Positions 52,885 through 64,000 of a stretch of 64,000 bases of DNA are shown in pieces. Each line of letters opens with the position of its first letter. Position 1 is the stretch's first letter. The stretch is from assembly GCA_027405735.1 (NCBI GenBank), contig JAPEHQ010000002.1, forward strand, positions 1,550,001 to 1,614,000. The letters are read 5' to 3'. The notes beneath the pieces are model-generated. The model was not told the origin of the DNA. It did no database searches and saw nothing but the letters and a program-made list of their open reading frames with translations. This stretch comes from Mucor racemosus. Taxonomy: Eukaryota > Mucoromycota > Mucoromycetes > Mucorales > Mucoraceae. Position numbers and translations under genes: made by a program.

Positions 52885-52977
52885 TGTATATGGATATGAT
52901 GAAACCTAATGTACAACGTCAGTTCTGCTTCTGATTAGCTGTGACGACAATGACTTTATCGCTTACTGACGTATACA
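52885..52977 (+). ncRNA. C/D-box snoRNA, U38/snR61-like (25S guide)
   Basis: Terminal stem TGTATA / TATACA (52885-52890, 52972-52977), C box ATGATGA (52896-52902), D' box CTGA (52931-52934), C' GTGACGA (52941-52947) and D box CTGA (52966-52969) are all present in order. The D' guide CGTCAGTTCTGCTT is complementary, with one G-U pair, to 25S rRNA AGCAGAACTGGCG. It matches the CAGTTCTGCT core of human U38. The fifth base upstream of D' pairs with A, consistent with the snR61 target (A1133 in yeast). A second guide upstream of D (TGACTTTATCGCTTA) is of unknown target. Confidence 0.85.
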
Positions 52978-53500
52978 TTTTTCATACAATATTGCGATTA
53001 TTTTGTATTAAAGCAGTTTATTAATACATTCTCTTTTTTTTTTTTTACAGTTCTCGCTCATTTTCTTTATTGAAAAAGAGGCTTAGCTGCACTTTGTGCA
53101 TGGTAAGTTTTTTCTTTATTTTTTATAAAGCAAAATAAGTGTTTCTTAAAGGATGAGAATAAGTTATATCCATTCTATGATTAGAGGCCCACATCTTTTC
53201 GACACCAGGACAAGAAGGACGCTTTTTCTTGAGTTCTTCAAGGATTAGAACAGCTCTTGTTTCTACCGTTGATGGGTGGGGACATTTTTTCGAAATTTTG
53301 GAAGCTCATTGATTGCACAATGAGTGGATAATCTCTAGAAGTCTTGTCTTTCCGTGGTTTCTAGGATTTTAATAAACTTGCTGATTATATTCACTTATTT
53401 TGTATAATTTTTTCTTTGTAATCATTAACTGACTTGATTTTCTTGTTACAGTTTTGTATATTTGTAATTGTAAATAAAAAAAATTTCATCATAAAGTTCT

Positions 53501-54129
53501 CGTCTTTTAAAGTTTCTATTGTTTATGGGGGGTTTTTTTCCATGTTTGCAAAATGCAAAATGATTTAATAAACGTCTACTGGTCAGAAAATCCGATCCCA
53601 TCTGTCAAATTTTTATCTAGCTTAAAAAGGCAATCATAATTTGTTCCTGCATAAAATTTAAAAGCCAGTTTCTAGACAACAGCTATAATATTTTAGATGG
53701 ACATCTCTAGACAATTCTTCTACTCTTGGTTCTTGTTTGAAGCCAATAGATTTTCTGCAATTTACTTTTTGACATATCTAGCATATTTAAGTTCTTTTGT
53801 TTTCGTTTTTTGGTAGTTGATCGTTTACATCTCACGCTCCGAGTTTGAAGCAGATTTTTTTTTTTTACAAAATTAGTTGTGAATTTCGCTGAAGATCAAC
53901 AGAAACTTTAATAGCAATTATGATAAGCTGATCAATGGTTTACACTGTTACTATAAGATCATCTCTAGGACATCTATTGTTACTATCGACACATTTAAAG
54001 TAGATATAAATAACAAAATGCATTCTGTGGCTTTTTGCAAGGACTTACAATCCTTCTGGCATTATCATTTTTTCTTTTACTCAATCACAATCTTTTAAAA
54101 GCACCTTTTGCATAAATTTAAACACTATC
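53501..54129. other. Intergenic, no gene seen
   Basis: Between the snoRNA host and the DUF1764 gene. T-rich, with no convincing snoRNA or protein gene recognised. Confidence 0.45.
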
Positions 54130-54897
54130 ATGGCAAAGCAAACGTCAGGTATATAAGAAATTAAATATTAAATCGAGAAAAGGGAATTAAGTAATCATCT
54201 CGGTAGATAATAAGAAGGCAGTTTCCAAGAAGGAAATCCCTGTCAAGAGTGCTGGTGTCAAAAAATCATCAGCAAACAAAAAGGGAAAGAATGTATCTAG
54301 TGGTGCAGATGAAATCGAGGATATTTTCAACAAGAAAAAGATTACAGATGCTTCTGAAATTGATGATATTTTTAACACAAAGGCAATTCAAGGAGAAACC
54401 ACTGAAAAAGAACCTACATTATCAAAGAGTGCCAAGAGAAAGGCTGCAAAGAAGTCTAAAAAGACTGAAAGTAAGGGCGAAGACAAGGGAGACGAAGAGG
54501 AAGAGGAGGAAGAACAAGAACAATTGACCGAGGAGCAATCCAAGAAGGTCGAAGAAGTTGTATTTGCTGAATTGGCTGCTGTAAAGAGTAGCAATCCCTC
54601 ACAGAAGCGTGCTGCACCCCCACCAATTGCCGATGATGCATTTGCTGATTCTCGAGGCATCAAGAAGACAAGTAAGTAATATTTAAGGATATTTAATGAT
54701 TTAACTCATGATTGAATCACTGTAGATCGTACTACTGAGGATGGTTACCCCCTTTATGATGTCAAAGACTTAAATATTGGTGGTGGTTTAGATACACCTG
54801 AATGTCCTTTTGATTGTAAATGCTGTAAGTTTTAAGCACGTAGATTTGTATGTACAACAATATTTACTATTTTTGTTTTTATTTTATAGGTTTTTAA
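54130..54897 (+). CDS. DUF1764 family protein
   Basis: Conserved eukaryotic protein of unknown function. It starts at 54130 with a tiny first exon (MAKQTS), then exons from about 54215, 54725 and 54890. The Lys/Glu-rich low-complexity body repeats EIEDIFNKKKITDASEIDD-like modules and has an acidic DEEEEEEEQEQ run, suggesting a nuclear or nucleolar protein. The C-terminal signature is TEDGYPLYDVKDLNIGGG, then TPECPFDCKCCF and stop, the hallmark of the DUF1764 family. The final CCF is split by the last intron (TGC T|GT TTT). About 180 residues. It converges on UBR1, whose stop is only 39 bp away. Confidence 0.85.
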
Positions 54898-54936
54898 GTA
54901 ATAGATAAAATGACAAATACATAAAAATAATGGATT

Positions 54937-57900
54937 TTAAAATGCTTCCCAAACAGTTCCGCTATAAGCTACTTCCATTCTTCTTCGGACAAATGCTGGT
55001 ATAGATTGAGTCAACCACATTTGTCGAATTTGTTCATATCGTTTTACATTCAAATATTGTGGTGCACCGCGCTTAAAGAAAATATCTGCTTCACCATGAC
55101 TATCTAAATAAGGTGCATTCATGATGCTTCCTCCATTATCATGTAATAGCAATAAGAAACAATCTTTGATCATGATATAAATACCAATTTCACCACCACA
55201 ACTAAATATTTAAAATGAGAATCTAGTCTATTTTTCAAATATTCGTGCATAATTTACCTCTTCATATGAGTGTTGCATTCTCCTTTACTTCCTTCAGTAC
55301 AACAAAAACGACGAGCACAAACAAAAGTACCGCAAATCAAACAAATAGCAGAATGTTCTGGCACTGTTTTACACTTTCTACAAACACGTTTTGAGCTTTC
55401 ATCTAACAGTTGGTCTAATCTATAAGGAAGTGTAACCATTCTGAATTGAGTAGGTAAATTGAGAGAAATCGTTGGAGAATCACGAGCAAGGTAATCTTGA
55501 CACCAGCCATTGACTAAATTTTGTTCAAAAGGTTGCAAATCAAATACAGAATCTAAAGTAGGTAATCTTAATATATCTAGAATGTCTTCAAATTCACTCT
55601 TTTCTTCCATATCATCTGATGGATTTTGAGGTATGAAACCATGATGCACAACCATAAACAAGAGTGATTTACGCAAAAAGGGGAGAACAAATGTACGAAC
55701 AAGAGCAACAAAAGCACCAGGATTAATACATTGGAAGAAACTATCAATAGAAGTTTGAGGAACCTTTAATAGCCCAAGTACATAATTAGCAAATTGTTGA
55801 ATTCCTTCAGCTCCAGTAGATTGTTGCTTTTCTGTGTTTAATGTTTGCAAAAGTTCGTTGATGGCAACATCTTTGACAAGCTTTTCACCATCCAAAATAC
55901 TACGAACAATGACAATAACAGTTTTAGCCAACTCGGCAATGTAGGTAGAGCGCAATAAATGATGAATTTCGATAGCAGGTGCTTCAGCAGTTGAAAAACT
56001 CAAACGAACTAGTGCTTTAAAAGAGTCATCTACCAACATGGGTTTCAATATATCTGCTTCTACCATATCATCAATAAGGTGTGTAGATGTGTTGGGAATA
56101 AATTGATTCAACGCTTGTAAAGCTAATCTTTCTTTTGTGAATCGATCTTCAGCTGCCCATGGAGAGTTCATCAAGTTTTGAATCAAAAGATTTGTCATAC
56201 CAAGGATTTTCAAAAGTGTTTGTGATGTACTAGAGATATCATCTATAAAGGTGCCTGTATGTTCTACTGTAAGATCTCTAGCTCGAGTGCCTTCAGTACC
56301 TCTTTGAGCAATCTCAAAATCGGCAATAGTATAAGCATACATATCTTGCAAATTTTGAATCGAATTTGATAAATTCCAAGTATGTAACTGAGGAGTTAAA
56401 GTAACATGCATTACTTTAATCAATTGGTTGTAAATGTGCTTCAATTTATCTTGATCACTAATCACCAAATCAGGATCATTATTTACAAAAGGTGGCTCTT
56501 CATCAAAAGCGCCTGGGAATTCCTTGAATTTCTTTTTCAAATCAGCAGCAGCATCACTAATAGCCTTTCCTAAATCTGCGTAAGGAGTAGAAGGTACCAT
56601 AACACCAGGATAAGCTTCTTTTTTCCCCTTCCAAACAACAGGCACTAAGACATTACCCAATGCTTTACAAAGAGGACAAAGAAATCTACTCTTGGGAGAA
56701 ATTGACAAGGGGAACATTCTACCGAGTTCGCCCAAAAATTGATTTTCAACAGATTTTTGATATGTATCAAAACATTCAGAATGCATAAGATGACCACAAG
56801 AGGAAATATCTAAACCAGAGACATGGGCATCAGTGGGGAACCCGTTAAAAGGAGGCATCTTATCAGAGTTTTCGGGTTTAGATGTCCAAGGATTCGTATA
56901 TTGGCTACTTTCCAACACATCTGCTAAAACATCCTTATTGCTTAATGGTGAAAGACGATGTATATTTGCTTGCTGAATAAGACCAAGCATACCATATAGC
57001 TTGGTATCATCAAGCTCTTCTTGACAAACAATACAATTATCAGCAGGGAAATGACATTTACGAACAATCTCGAGATCGTCTTCAGAGTCAAGTTCATTGT
57101 TGGTAACAGATACATCTTCGTATACCTCTCTCGTATCTTCATCTTCTTCAGTCTTATAGAGATCAGCATGTTGTTCCATAAATTTAGATTGAGCATTTGC
57201 GAATTGAGACATAATAGCAGCTTGTCTAGCCTTTGCAGCAGCCTTTTTGCGTTCATATTCAGATGTATTTGTACCTCCTGTACGTTCTAATTCAGCCTTG
57301 GTTTCTCTTGATTTTCTTTCTTTCCAATCATTGATGACTTCTTTAGCAGCATCAGAACAATGAGCTTCAATCTTATCAACAATGAAACCTAAACGCTTGT
57401 GAGCATGAGATAATTCGGTATCATCTAAGCAACGCAATAGGATGAGTAATAAAGAAGCATGTGTCTTTTCAATTTCATTGATTTGGATAGAGTATTCATC
57501 GCTTTCAGCAAAATCAATAAAATGCTTGGTATTGGATTCATCAATTATTACATCTGCTCTATATTTGCCTTTGACCTTCATAGCAGCTAATTCGCTTGCA
57601 GAACTGTTAGGGTCTGTAACAGCGAGCATACCAAGATAAAGGGCCTCGTCCAAAATGGTGTCACTCTTAGATTCCTTATGGAATTTAGAGTCCCATAAAG
57701 CATAAGCAATGACTTGACAGAGGACATGGGAATGCAAAAACTTGCCTAAATGTCTAAATGGACCCACATCGATGCGCTTGTTTTTAGGCATCAACAAAAA
57801 CTCTTCCTTATCGCTCAACTTTTCATCGGGATGAAGTTGATTCCAACGCTTTTTCAATGCATTTTGAGCTTCTTCACGTTGATTACGAGTGTAATGCCAG

Positions 57901-60900
57901 TAATAAGGCTCAATTTCGCCCAAATATTCAGGTTTAATTTCATATAATCCCTTATCGCTCAAGCCATCAGGTGCCTTGAAATTGGCAATTGTGTTGAGTT
58001 GAGTCTCGAATGATTCGTGTTCTGTCAAACTTTCAGGTACAAGTTTTAAGAGTTCAGAATATGCCATGCTTGAGATGCCCAAGTACTGGATAATAGATTG
58101 ACGTACACGTTCTTCGATTTTAGTGCCTGATGCGTATCCATGTTCAGTAGCACAAATGATTAATAGATTAAGGAAATCTTCAACCATATATACCATTTGA
58201 CTAGAATCATAATTGATATGCTTGTTTGGCTTTCCTCTGAACCAATTCATCAATTGGAAACGATCCATCAAGGTTAATAATATTTGATTGCTATCACAAA
58301 CTGTAAGGCCAACTTGAAGCAAGTAAATATCACAATCCAAAGTACTTTCTCTGACGTTGACATCTCTGTAGGAATGTGCCTAAATACATGTTAATTCACA
58401 TGTCAATTACCTTTTTCATTTGTTTAAATGCTTACTTGATTTCTAATACCATAACCATTTCTAACCCAAACACCACAATTGATCTGTGAAAGTAATGCAA
58501 TTGTTCTAATAGGATACTCGAGAACCATCAAAAACATATCACGATTTTTGCTATCAAAGGCATCATTCACCATTTGTTTGAAACCTCCTAACCAACCAAG
58601 TTCATTCAAGACACCTTGATGTAAAAGTGATACATTTTCAAATAACTCTGATAATAACCAATGGAAAGGATGATGGAAAGATACAGGATCTGAAGTAATA
58701 TCATATTTGACAATCTCATAATCACCAGTATTCATTGTACTGACTTGATGGAACTCTTGTTCATCTAAACTCTTGATAATAATTCGGGTTTCTGGTAAAA
58801 CTTGTTCACCCACTTTGCGAGGTACAAGAACAGGCTTCCATTCAGATATTTCTTTCAATACACGATAAATAGAACGACAAAGATTGCGTGAAGCTTCAGT
58901 CAAGGAAACTTCAGTTGATTCAAAACATCCAGCAAATAAACGACATAATTTAGAGGTTTGCAATGTCATATTGAATGCAGTTACCCAAGATTGAGACTCG
59001 AATTCTACATGTGTATCAGCTTGTCGCTTCAATGCATCCATTTCTTGGAATTGATACAGCATATCCATAAAATGACGTAGATATAAGGGATTCTTGGCAA
59101 TTTCTACCTTGACTTGTTCAGCATTCATTACATACCTTAAATCAAAAATTGTATAAGCATAACGATGACGACCAATAGCTCTAGAAGAGCAATCCACTTG
59201 AGCACGAGAATATTCATCAGGTAAGATCATATGAATATGGTCAGTCAAAAAGAAGTTTTCAAGAATAGAGCAGACAATGCCAAAGAACTTGTACTCTTTA
59301 ACAAGCATTGAAGCTACCGTAGGAACAGTCAAAAGTTGAACTGACAATGTGCTTACTGAATTTTCAGGTTCTCTATCCTTGAAAAAGAAAGCATCTACGA
59401 GTTCTGGGTAGTTGCGAGCAAATCGAGTACCAAGTACAGGTCTATATTGGAAATTGGAGATAAAAGTACCAATGAGTAAATCTTTGATACTAACACGAGC
59501 AGTTTTCCATAAACGTAAATCAAATTGTAAGAGATAATCTAAACGTAATTTACGTCTAAATTCCTTCTTCAAATTAGCGTTAACAAGACGAGTATTTGCA
59601 ATGTCTTCAATAGTCGAAGCTGCATCTTCATTTGGAATACGTAAATTCTTTGTAATTACTCTTTCCTCATTTTCTAATCTTTCTGTATACTCGAGCCAAG
59701 CATCTAAACTCCAATCAATATCCAAAATATCGCGAGGTTTGTGAGTTTTGGAAGATTTTAATTGAGAAGAAGCTGATAATCTTCTACGTTTAAGAACTTC
59801 GGCATTACGGCCTTGATTGCTAGAAACAGATGTTGAAGGTTGATTTGGTGCATCGCTCTGTCTTCTTCTAGATAAAGATTCAGTGGGTATAGTCTGAGCA
59901 TTTTGTGATGATTCCTGGGCATCTTCATAATCATCAGTTTCCATATCAGAACTTTGATGGACGTCAACCTCATTGTTTTGCTCGAGTAGAATTGGAGTAA
60001 CTATATCATCAGTATCATGATAAACTTCATCAGAATCATCCTCTTCTTCCTCTTCATCATCGTCTTCGGAACCTTCATCTTCATCATCTTCAGTATCTTC
60101 GATATCCTCTTCAGTTTGAATACGATTGAAAAAATCATCAAGTTGATCTTCATCCAAGAGTATGTCTTCTTCATTGATATCCTCCATATTTTCACCAAAC
60201 ATATCATCTTCATCATCATCACCCATTTCTGCATCAGCACCTTCCAAATCAAATTCATCGTCTTCATCTTCAGGCATTCTTTCTCTTCTATAACGAGTTG
60301 ATAACCATGCAAGTTCAGGACGAAGAGCCCAATCTGTGGAAAATACTTCACAAATAATATCACGAATAATACAATTACCCCCATCGACATTATTAAAGAA
60401 TTTATAACGACCACCAGTTAATTCTTTAAGCCAATCTAACAGTAAACCTGAGATTTCTTCGCGAACAGTTTTTTGTGAGGAGCAAATAGTTACTGCAAGG
60501 TTGATTGAACTGACAATTTCAGCTATACGAATGAGATCTGCGATATCTGTTGACTCTTTAATGATATGACGACCGTATACATCCACACATTCTGCTGCAT
60601 GAGCTGCTTCATCTTTGGTACATCCAAGTGCATTAATTACGATATTAATCACATTATCAAAAGAATGCTTTTCATCATTCCATAAAACACAAGCATAAGT
60701 TTGATTAGGAGCATTTGTAGGTAAACCCAAAGCTTCATGAGAGTCGATACAATCTTGTCTAATAGATTCTATAGTGCCAACAGATACGACATCTTCGGGA
60801 GAAGTAGCAAACGTTTCCAATATATAATCCAATACAACAGTAATAGTTTCACGAACAGAATGAATAATGCTAGGAGGCACAGATGATAATGGTTCTAATT

Positions 60901-61572
60901 GATGAGTAGATGTTTCGGGTATAGATGAATCAGAATTGGGTGAATGAATAGCACAGACCAAAGGTATTTTCCACGCTTCTGGATCACCACAATCACAACA
61001 ACCACCAGCACCCCTACTAATCCAAATTTTAACATCATGTCCATCATGAATTGTTGAATGAAAGCATTTAGAACACATAACACACGTGTCATCTAAACCA
61101 CAATTTCTAAATCACAATAATATATAAGTGATTTGTATTGATAAACCACATTAAAAATGCTTTACCTGCAACGATATACACTTTCTCCCTTTTTAAATAA
61201 ATGACCGCATTGCTTTCCTCTTTGGCTTTCCCAGTATTCAGGTTCATCGTTATCGCTTTTACTCAAGTTTTGTTGATTAGGTAATTGATCATCATTATTG
61301 TCTTCATGTTCAGAACCGAATAAATTGTATTTTTCAAGCAATTGAGATAAATTATCGCTATCAGATAAACCTTCTTTAAAGAAATACTTTTGCATTAATT
61401 CTGCATCATTACTCCATAATGAACGATAACAATTTGTAAGAATTTGTTTCTCGGCGCCTCTATGAAGTTTACTTTTATACATTAAAGGTGCTTCAATAAG
61501 GAAGGTCTTTAGTTGAGCTGGAGTGATAGGTGATGAGCCTATATTATCCAATGTTGATATAGGCTGCGACAT
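54937..61572 (-). CDS. UBR1: UBR1-type N-recognin E3 ubiquitin ligase
   Basis: E3 ligase of the Arg/N-degron pathway. It recognises basic and bulky N-terminal residues and ubiquitinates the substrates with a Rad6-type E2. Four exons (61572-61166, 61106-58436, 58379-55258, 55201-54937) add to 6,465 bp, 2,154 residues in frame. The UBR zinc box [22 protein letters not shown], then CSKCFHSTIHDGHD and GGCCDCGDPEAW, spans intron 1. It is followed by a ClpS-like region (NDEKHSFDNVI) and a very acidic linker at about 60000-60260. The RING-H2 is CIVCQEE, CGHLMHSECF, CPLCKALGN. The C-terminal UBLC zinc region is CRKCKTVPEHSAICLICG...CGGEIGIY, ending YSGTVWEAF. The length is slightly above yeast Ubr1 (1,950). 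All zinc ligands that could be checked are present. Confidence 0.95.
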
Positions 61573-62479
61573 TTTCTCCTTTGTTATTCTTTCCTTGTAA
61601 AGTAGGTGGTCAAGAAGAAAAGTGTATATTTATGGTAAAACGAAAAAAGAAAAAGTAATTGTAAAAACTAAAAAAAAAAAAAAAAAGTGCTACGTGTGTA
61701 TGTTTTTGATGAATGTCTGTTATAGGACATCAATGTAAATGTGTGCGTTTATGTGTTCTCACCTATATTCCAAAGCCAGATGAGGGCCTACTTCAGAAGC
61801 CAAAAGTTTTTCCTGTTCCCTGTTCCCTGTGACCATGTTTCCTTTTTTTTGATAAGGTTATGATACAATATCAAGAGAAATGATCAAATATTGACATGAA
61901 ATAATGATTGAATTGCATTTGTTCAGTCAATTAAATCTCAATATTCATATCGTCAACTGAAATTTCAAGTGATTTTCGGTAAAATATACGTATTTTGATG
62001 GATTTGTGTTGACAAATCATGCGGACAATGTCGTGGTTTTTACTTGAATGCAAGATATAAAAGATTTGATATATCTAAATTGAACCGACACATGCACATG
62101 AATTGGCGTATTTTTATAATTTTTGGATATTTTTAATCTTTCGGAAGCCTAAAAGACGAATACACCCACTCAATGGCTTCGTTTTGATGCTTGTTCAGGA
62201 TTTTTTGCAAATCATGATTTCGGCTCGAATTTTCGCCTGTGGATGTAAGGCAAACCCTCTCCCCCCCCCCAGTTTGAGCAAAATTTTATTTCAAAAAATA
62301 CTATTCAATAGACAATATAAAGTAACATAACTTTTGTTAAAACATAGTTTAATTTTTGTTATATGTTTACTAGAGCAACAATCCTTGAAACATCAAATTT
62401 TTTCTCAAAATAAGGAATGGAAAAAAAGTTTGTTTTGATCCTTGTGGCCAAGACCTCGACGCACCTCTTTTTGATCAGC
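61573..62479. other. Intergenic upstream of UBR1
   Basis: Promoter region of UBR1, AT-rich, with an A run (about 61670-61686) and a C run (about 62261-62270). The 62103-62330 (+) frame is unrecognised. Confidence 0.45.
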
Positions 62480-63494
62480 TTTGCATATTATAATACCTGG
62501 AGCTACACTCTCCAATATAATTGCTTTATCTTAAAGAAACAAAGAGTATTACTGCACATTCCTAGGCTTAATTATTGAATTTACGCAGCGTATTGCGAAA
62601 TAGTTTGGGCATATGCTGCGTAATTTCAATGTTAAACAGTAGAAGTTCAAATAAAGTTGCAGCACACTGCGAAGATTGAATATATTCGATCTCAATACTC
62701 ATTGGCAAGTTGTACCTGTTATAAATGCTTAATTTTATAAATCAAATATAAAATAGAGATGCATACTAATAAAGTTTCGCCTTGAAAATCTTTGCTTGTG
62801 GGCTAGGCTTGCTATATAAGGAATCTAGTGATTACAATTTATAATAACAAAAATAATATCTATAAGTATATTATCAACCTTTGTTATTAATCCAAGATTA
62901 CAGGTCATTACAAAAAGGTAAAATTCACTGCTTTTTCCTTGAAATCTGGGTTCCACTTTTCATCCCTACTCTAATTTTTTTCCCCCTAAATAACACCTAG
63001 AAAAAATTACATGACAATATACCTGAGATGTTTACCTCTAATATAAAGATGAGTATCCAAAAATACCTTATTTTTTGCTATTGGTATAACGTTTTCAGTG
63101 CTAATGTTTCAGATTCTTACAGGTATTTTACTGGTGAAAATTGAAAACTTTGAACCTTCATATCTTTGCAACAAATTACGCTATACGAACATTTTTCAAT
63201 AATAAAACTTACTTGTTTTTAAGCACTCTACAACATATTTTGGTACAAAAAGTTTTTGACCACTTTTATTTTTTTTCATTTTCTTTGGCATTTCTATAGT
63301 AGGTTTCAAAACATTCGTTAAATCGAGCAACATTTTTTTGCATTCATGCCATCAAGCTTGTTGAGCTCTCTTGGATACAATTTAGTTTTTTTCAAAATAT
63401 TGATTTTTCGTGGAGATATCCTCAAAAATGTGTACAAAAAGATACCTTCATTTCTAGCTCTCATTTTCCCCTTGTATACCCTCATCCTAAATTC
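62480..63494 (-). repeat. RepA copy 5, truncated by an insertion
   Basis: Begins near ATACCTGGAGCTACACTCTCC, as copy 1 does at about 5990, and follows the conserved block to CATCCTAAATTCT, where it is broken by the retroelement at 63495. It is more diverged than copies 1-4. Its minus-strand remnant still reads KGKMRARNEGIFLYTFLRIS. Confidence 0.7.
62825..62912 (+). mobile_element. Fragment of the 272-bp solo LTR
   Basis: The last ~88 bp of the LTR family (from TAGTGATTACAA to the terminal TCATTACA) in the same orientation as 14107-14378. The first two thirds are missing. Confidence 0.6.
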
Positions 63495-63499
63495 TACAC

Positions 63500-64000
63500 A
63501 TGGTTCTTTCCGCTAAAAAACAGAAACCAGGTTTAAACTCCGACAATAAAGGTGTTAAGCCTGCAAACACGGTAGTAGACGCACAATGGGTGAAAGTTAC
63601 GAAGGGAACGGCACGTACCACAATGACTTTTAAGCCAACAATTGTACACATGCCACTAGCAAGTTCAACAACTGAAAACAGCTCGAATCAGTCCCTCATG
63701 ACCGAAAATAGTGAATCCTTAGAAAAAGTTGAAATGGTTCGACCTTTCCTTAAGGGAATCGAGGATGACTCAGTACTGATTGATGTTACAGGGTTACCAG
63801 ATAGCAACCTCTTACGATCAGCTATGCAAGATTTCAACAAAGATGCACATTTATACAAGGGGTATAACGATTATATTGGACGGGTACCAAAAACCAGAAA
63901 ATATATGAATCGTGAAATATTGGAAACCTGCTGGATGAAAGATAGTCCTGGGCATCAGGCTATACTACAAGGCTTCAAATTAAAGGATGGCACTTTCATT
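63500..64000 (+). CDS. Probable retroelement ORF1/gag-like protein, 5' part
   Basis: Open from an ATG at 63500 to the window edge (167 codons, no stop), starting MVLSAKKQKPGLNSDN. Its base composition is richer in GC than its surroundings. It begins five bases after RepA copy 5 breaks off in mid-sequence, so it belongs to an inserted element with almost no 5' leader and no LTR in front. That fits a non-LTR (LINE) retrotransposon ORF1. The protein has a basic, Ser/Thr-rich N-terminus, then DSVLIDVTGLPDSNLLRSA and a charged region. I recognise no definite domain, so a captured host gene is not excluded. Confidence 0.5.
   Translation, partial: MVLSAKKQKPGLNSDNKGVKPANTVVDAQWVKVTKGTARTTMTFKPTIVHMPLASSTTENSSNQSLMTENSESLEKVEMVRPFLKGIEDDSVLIDVTGLPDSNLLRSAMQDFNKDAHLYKGYNDYIGRVPKTRKYMNREILETCWMKDSPGHQAILQGFKLKDGTFI

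Larger units (their letters stand above)
52475..53500 (+). ncRNA. Spliced non-coding snoRNA host gene
   Basis: Inferred transcription unit: a TATA-like CCTATATAAAC near 52472, exon 1 to 52557, intron 1 at 52558 (GTAAGT) to 53050 (TTTTTTACAG), a short exon 2 (53051-53102), a second donor GTAAGT at 53103, an acceptor either at 53184 (ATTAG) or 53451 (TTACAG), and a tail ending near an AATAAA-like AAATAAAAA at about 53473. No exon combination gives a protein longer than about 16 codons from an ATG. Intron 1 carries two C/D snoRNAs, as in vertebrate GAS5/UHG-type host genes. The exact transcript ends are not determined. Confidence 0.5.

Noticed and set aside
53101..53234. Spliced mini-ORF (MRPTSFRHQDKKDAFS) in the snoRNA host
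   Set aside because: Only 16 codons and no known match. Treated as non-coding.

Overview
The window looks like a chromosome segment of an early-diverging fungus, most likely Mucoromycota. This is inferred from the AT-rich sequence, dense short GT-AG introns (about 47-75 nt, with a clear TACTAAC branch site in places), fungal-type genes (long Str2-like cystathionine gamma-synthase, Dal5-like permease, Ubr1) and a fungal Crypton carrying a GCR1_C-like tail. No rRNA or confident tRNA gene was seen.

Layout. 1-4871: a CSB/Rad26 DNA-repair translocase (left end off the window) and adenylate kinase, both on the minus strand. 5990-14930: a member of a degenerate repeat family, here called RepA. It is split by two tandem, apparently identical 2,904-bp Crypton (tyrosine-recombinase) elements, a 365-bp inverted-repeat element and a 272-bp solo LTR. 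15223-23193: a Gemin5-like WD40 gene (minus), then a divergent exosome RRP40 gene, then a cystathionine gamma-synthase gene. 23390-25990: second RepA copy, again with nested insertions. 27045-33277: an MFS sugar transporter and a gene resembling the Pol I factor TAF1A/Rrn11. 34040-35250: third RepA copy. 35637-44017: an 8.4-kb near-perfect palindrome with 3.46-kb arms and a 1.45-kb spacer. Each arm carries a decayed 3' exon of a dynein intermediate chain and a block of about ten 24-bp iterated motifs. 44-49 kb: gene-poor, with a 499-bp TA-flanked MITE, a SINE-like Pol III unit and a fourth RepA copy. 49409-51578: a Dal5/allantoate-type permease. 52480-53500: a non-coding, spliced snoRNA host locus with two well-supported C/D-box snoRNAs, an 18S guide like U33/snR55 and a 25S guide like U38/snR61. 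54130-61572: a DUF1764 gene converging on a 2,154-residue UBR1 E3 ligase. 62480-64000: fifth RepA copy, interrupted by the 5' end of a probable non-LTR retroelement that runs off the right edge.

The housekeeping genes do not form one pathway. Several serve RNA metabolism or nucleolar function (Gemin5, Rrp40, TAF1A/Rrn11, snoRNAs). The most unusual content is mobile: the tandem Crypton pair whose empty target site is preserved in other RepA copies in the same window, and the giant palindrome carrying a captured host-gene fragment. Exon boundaries were placed by eye from splice consensus and protein continuity. Family assignments come from motif recognition without a database search.
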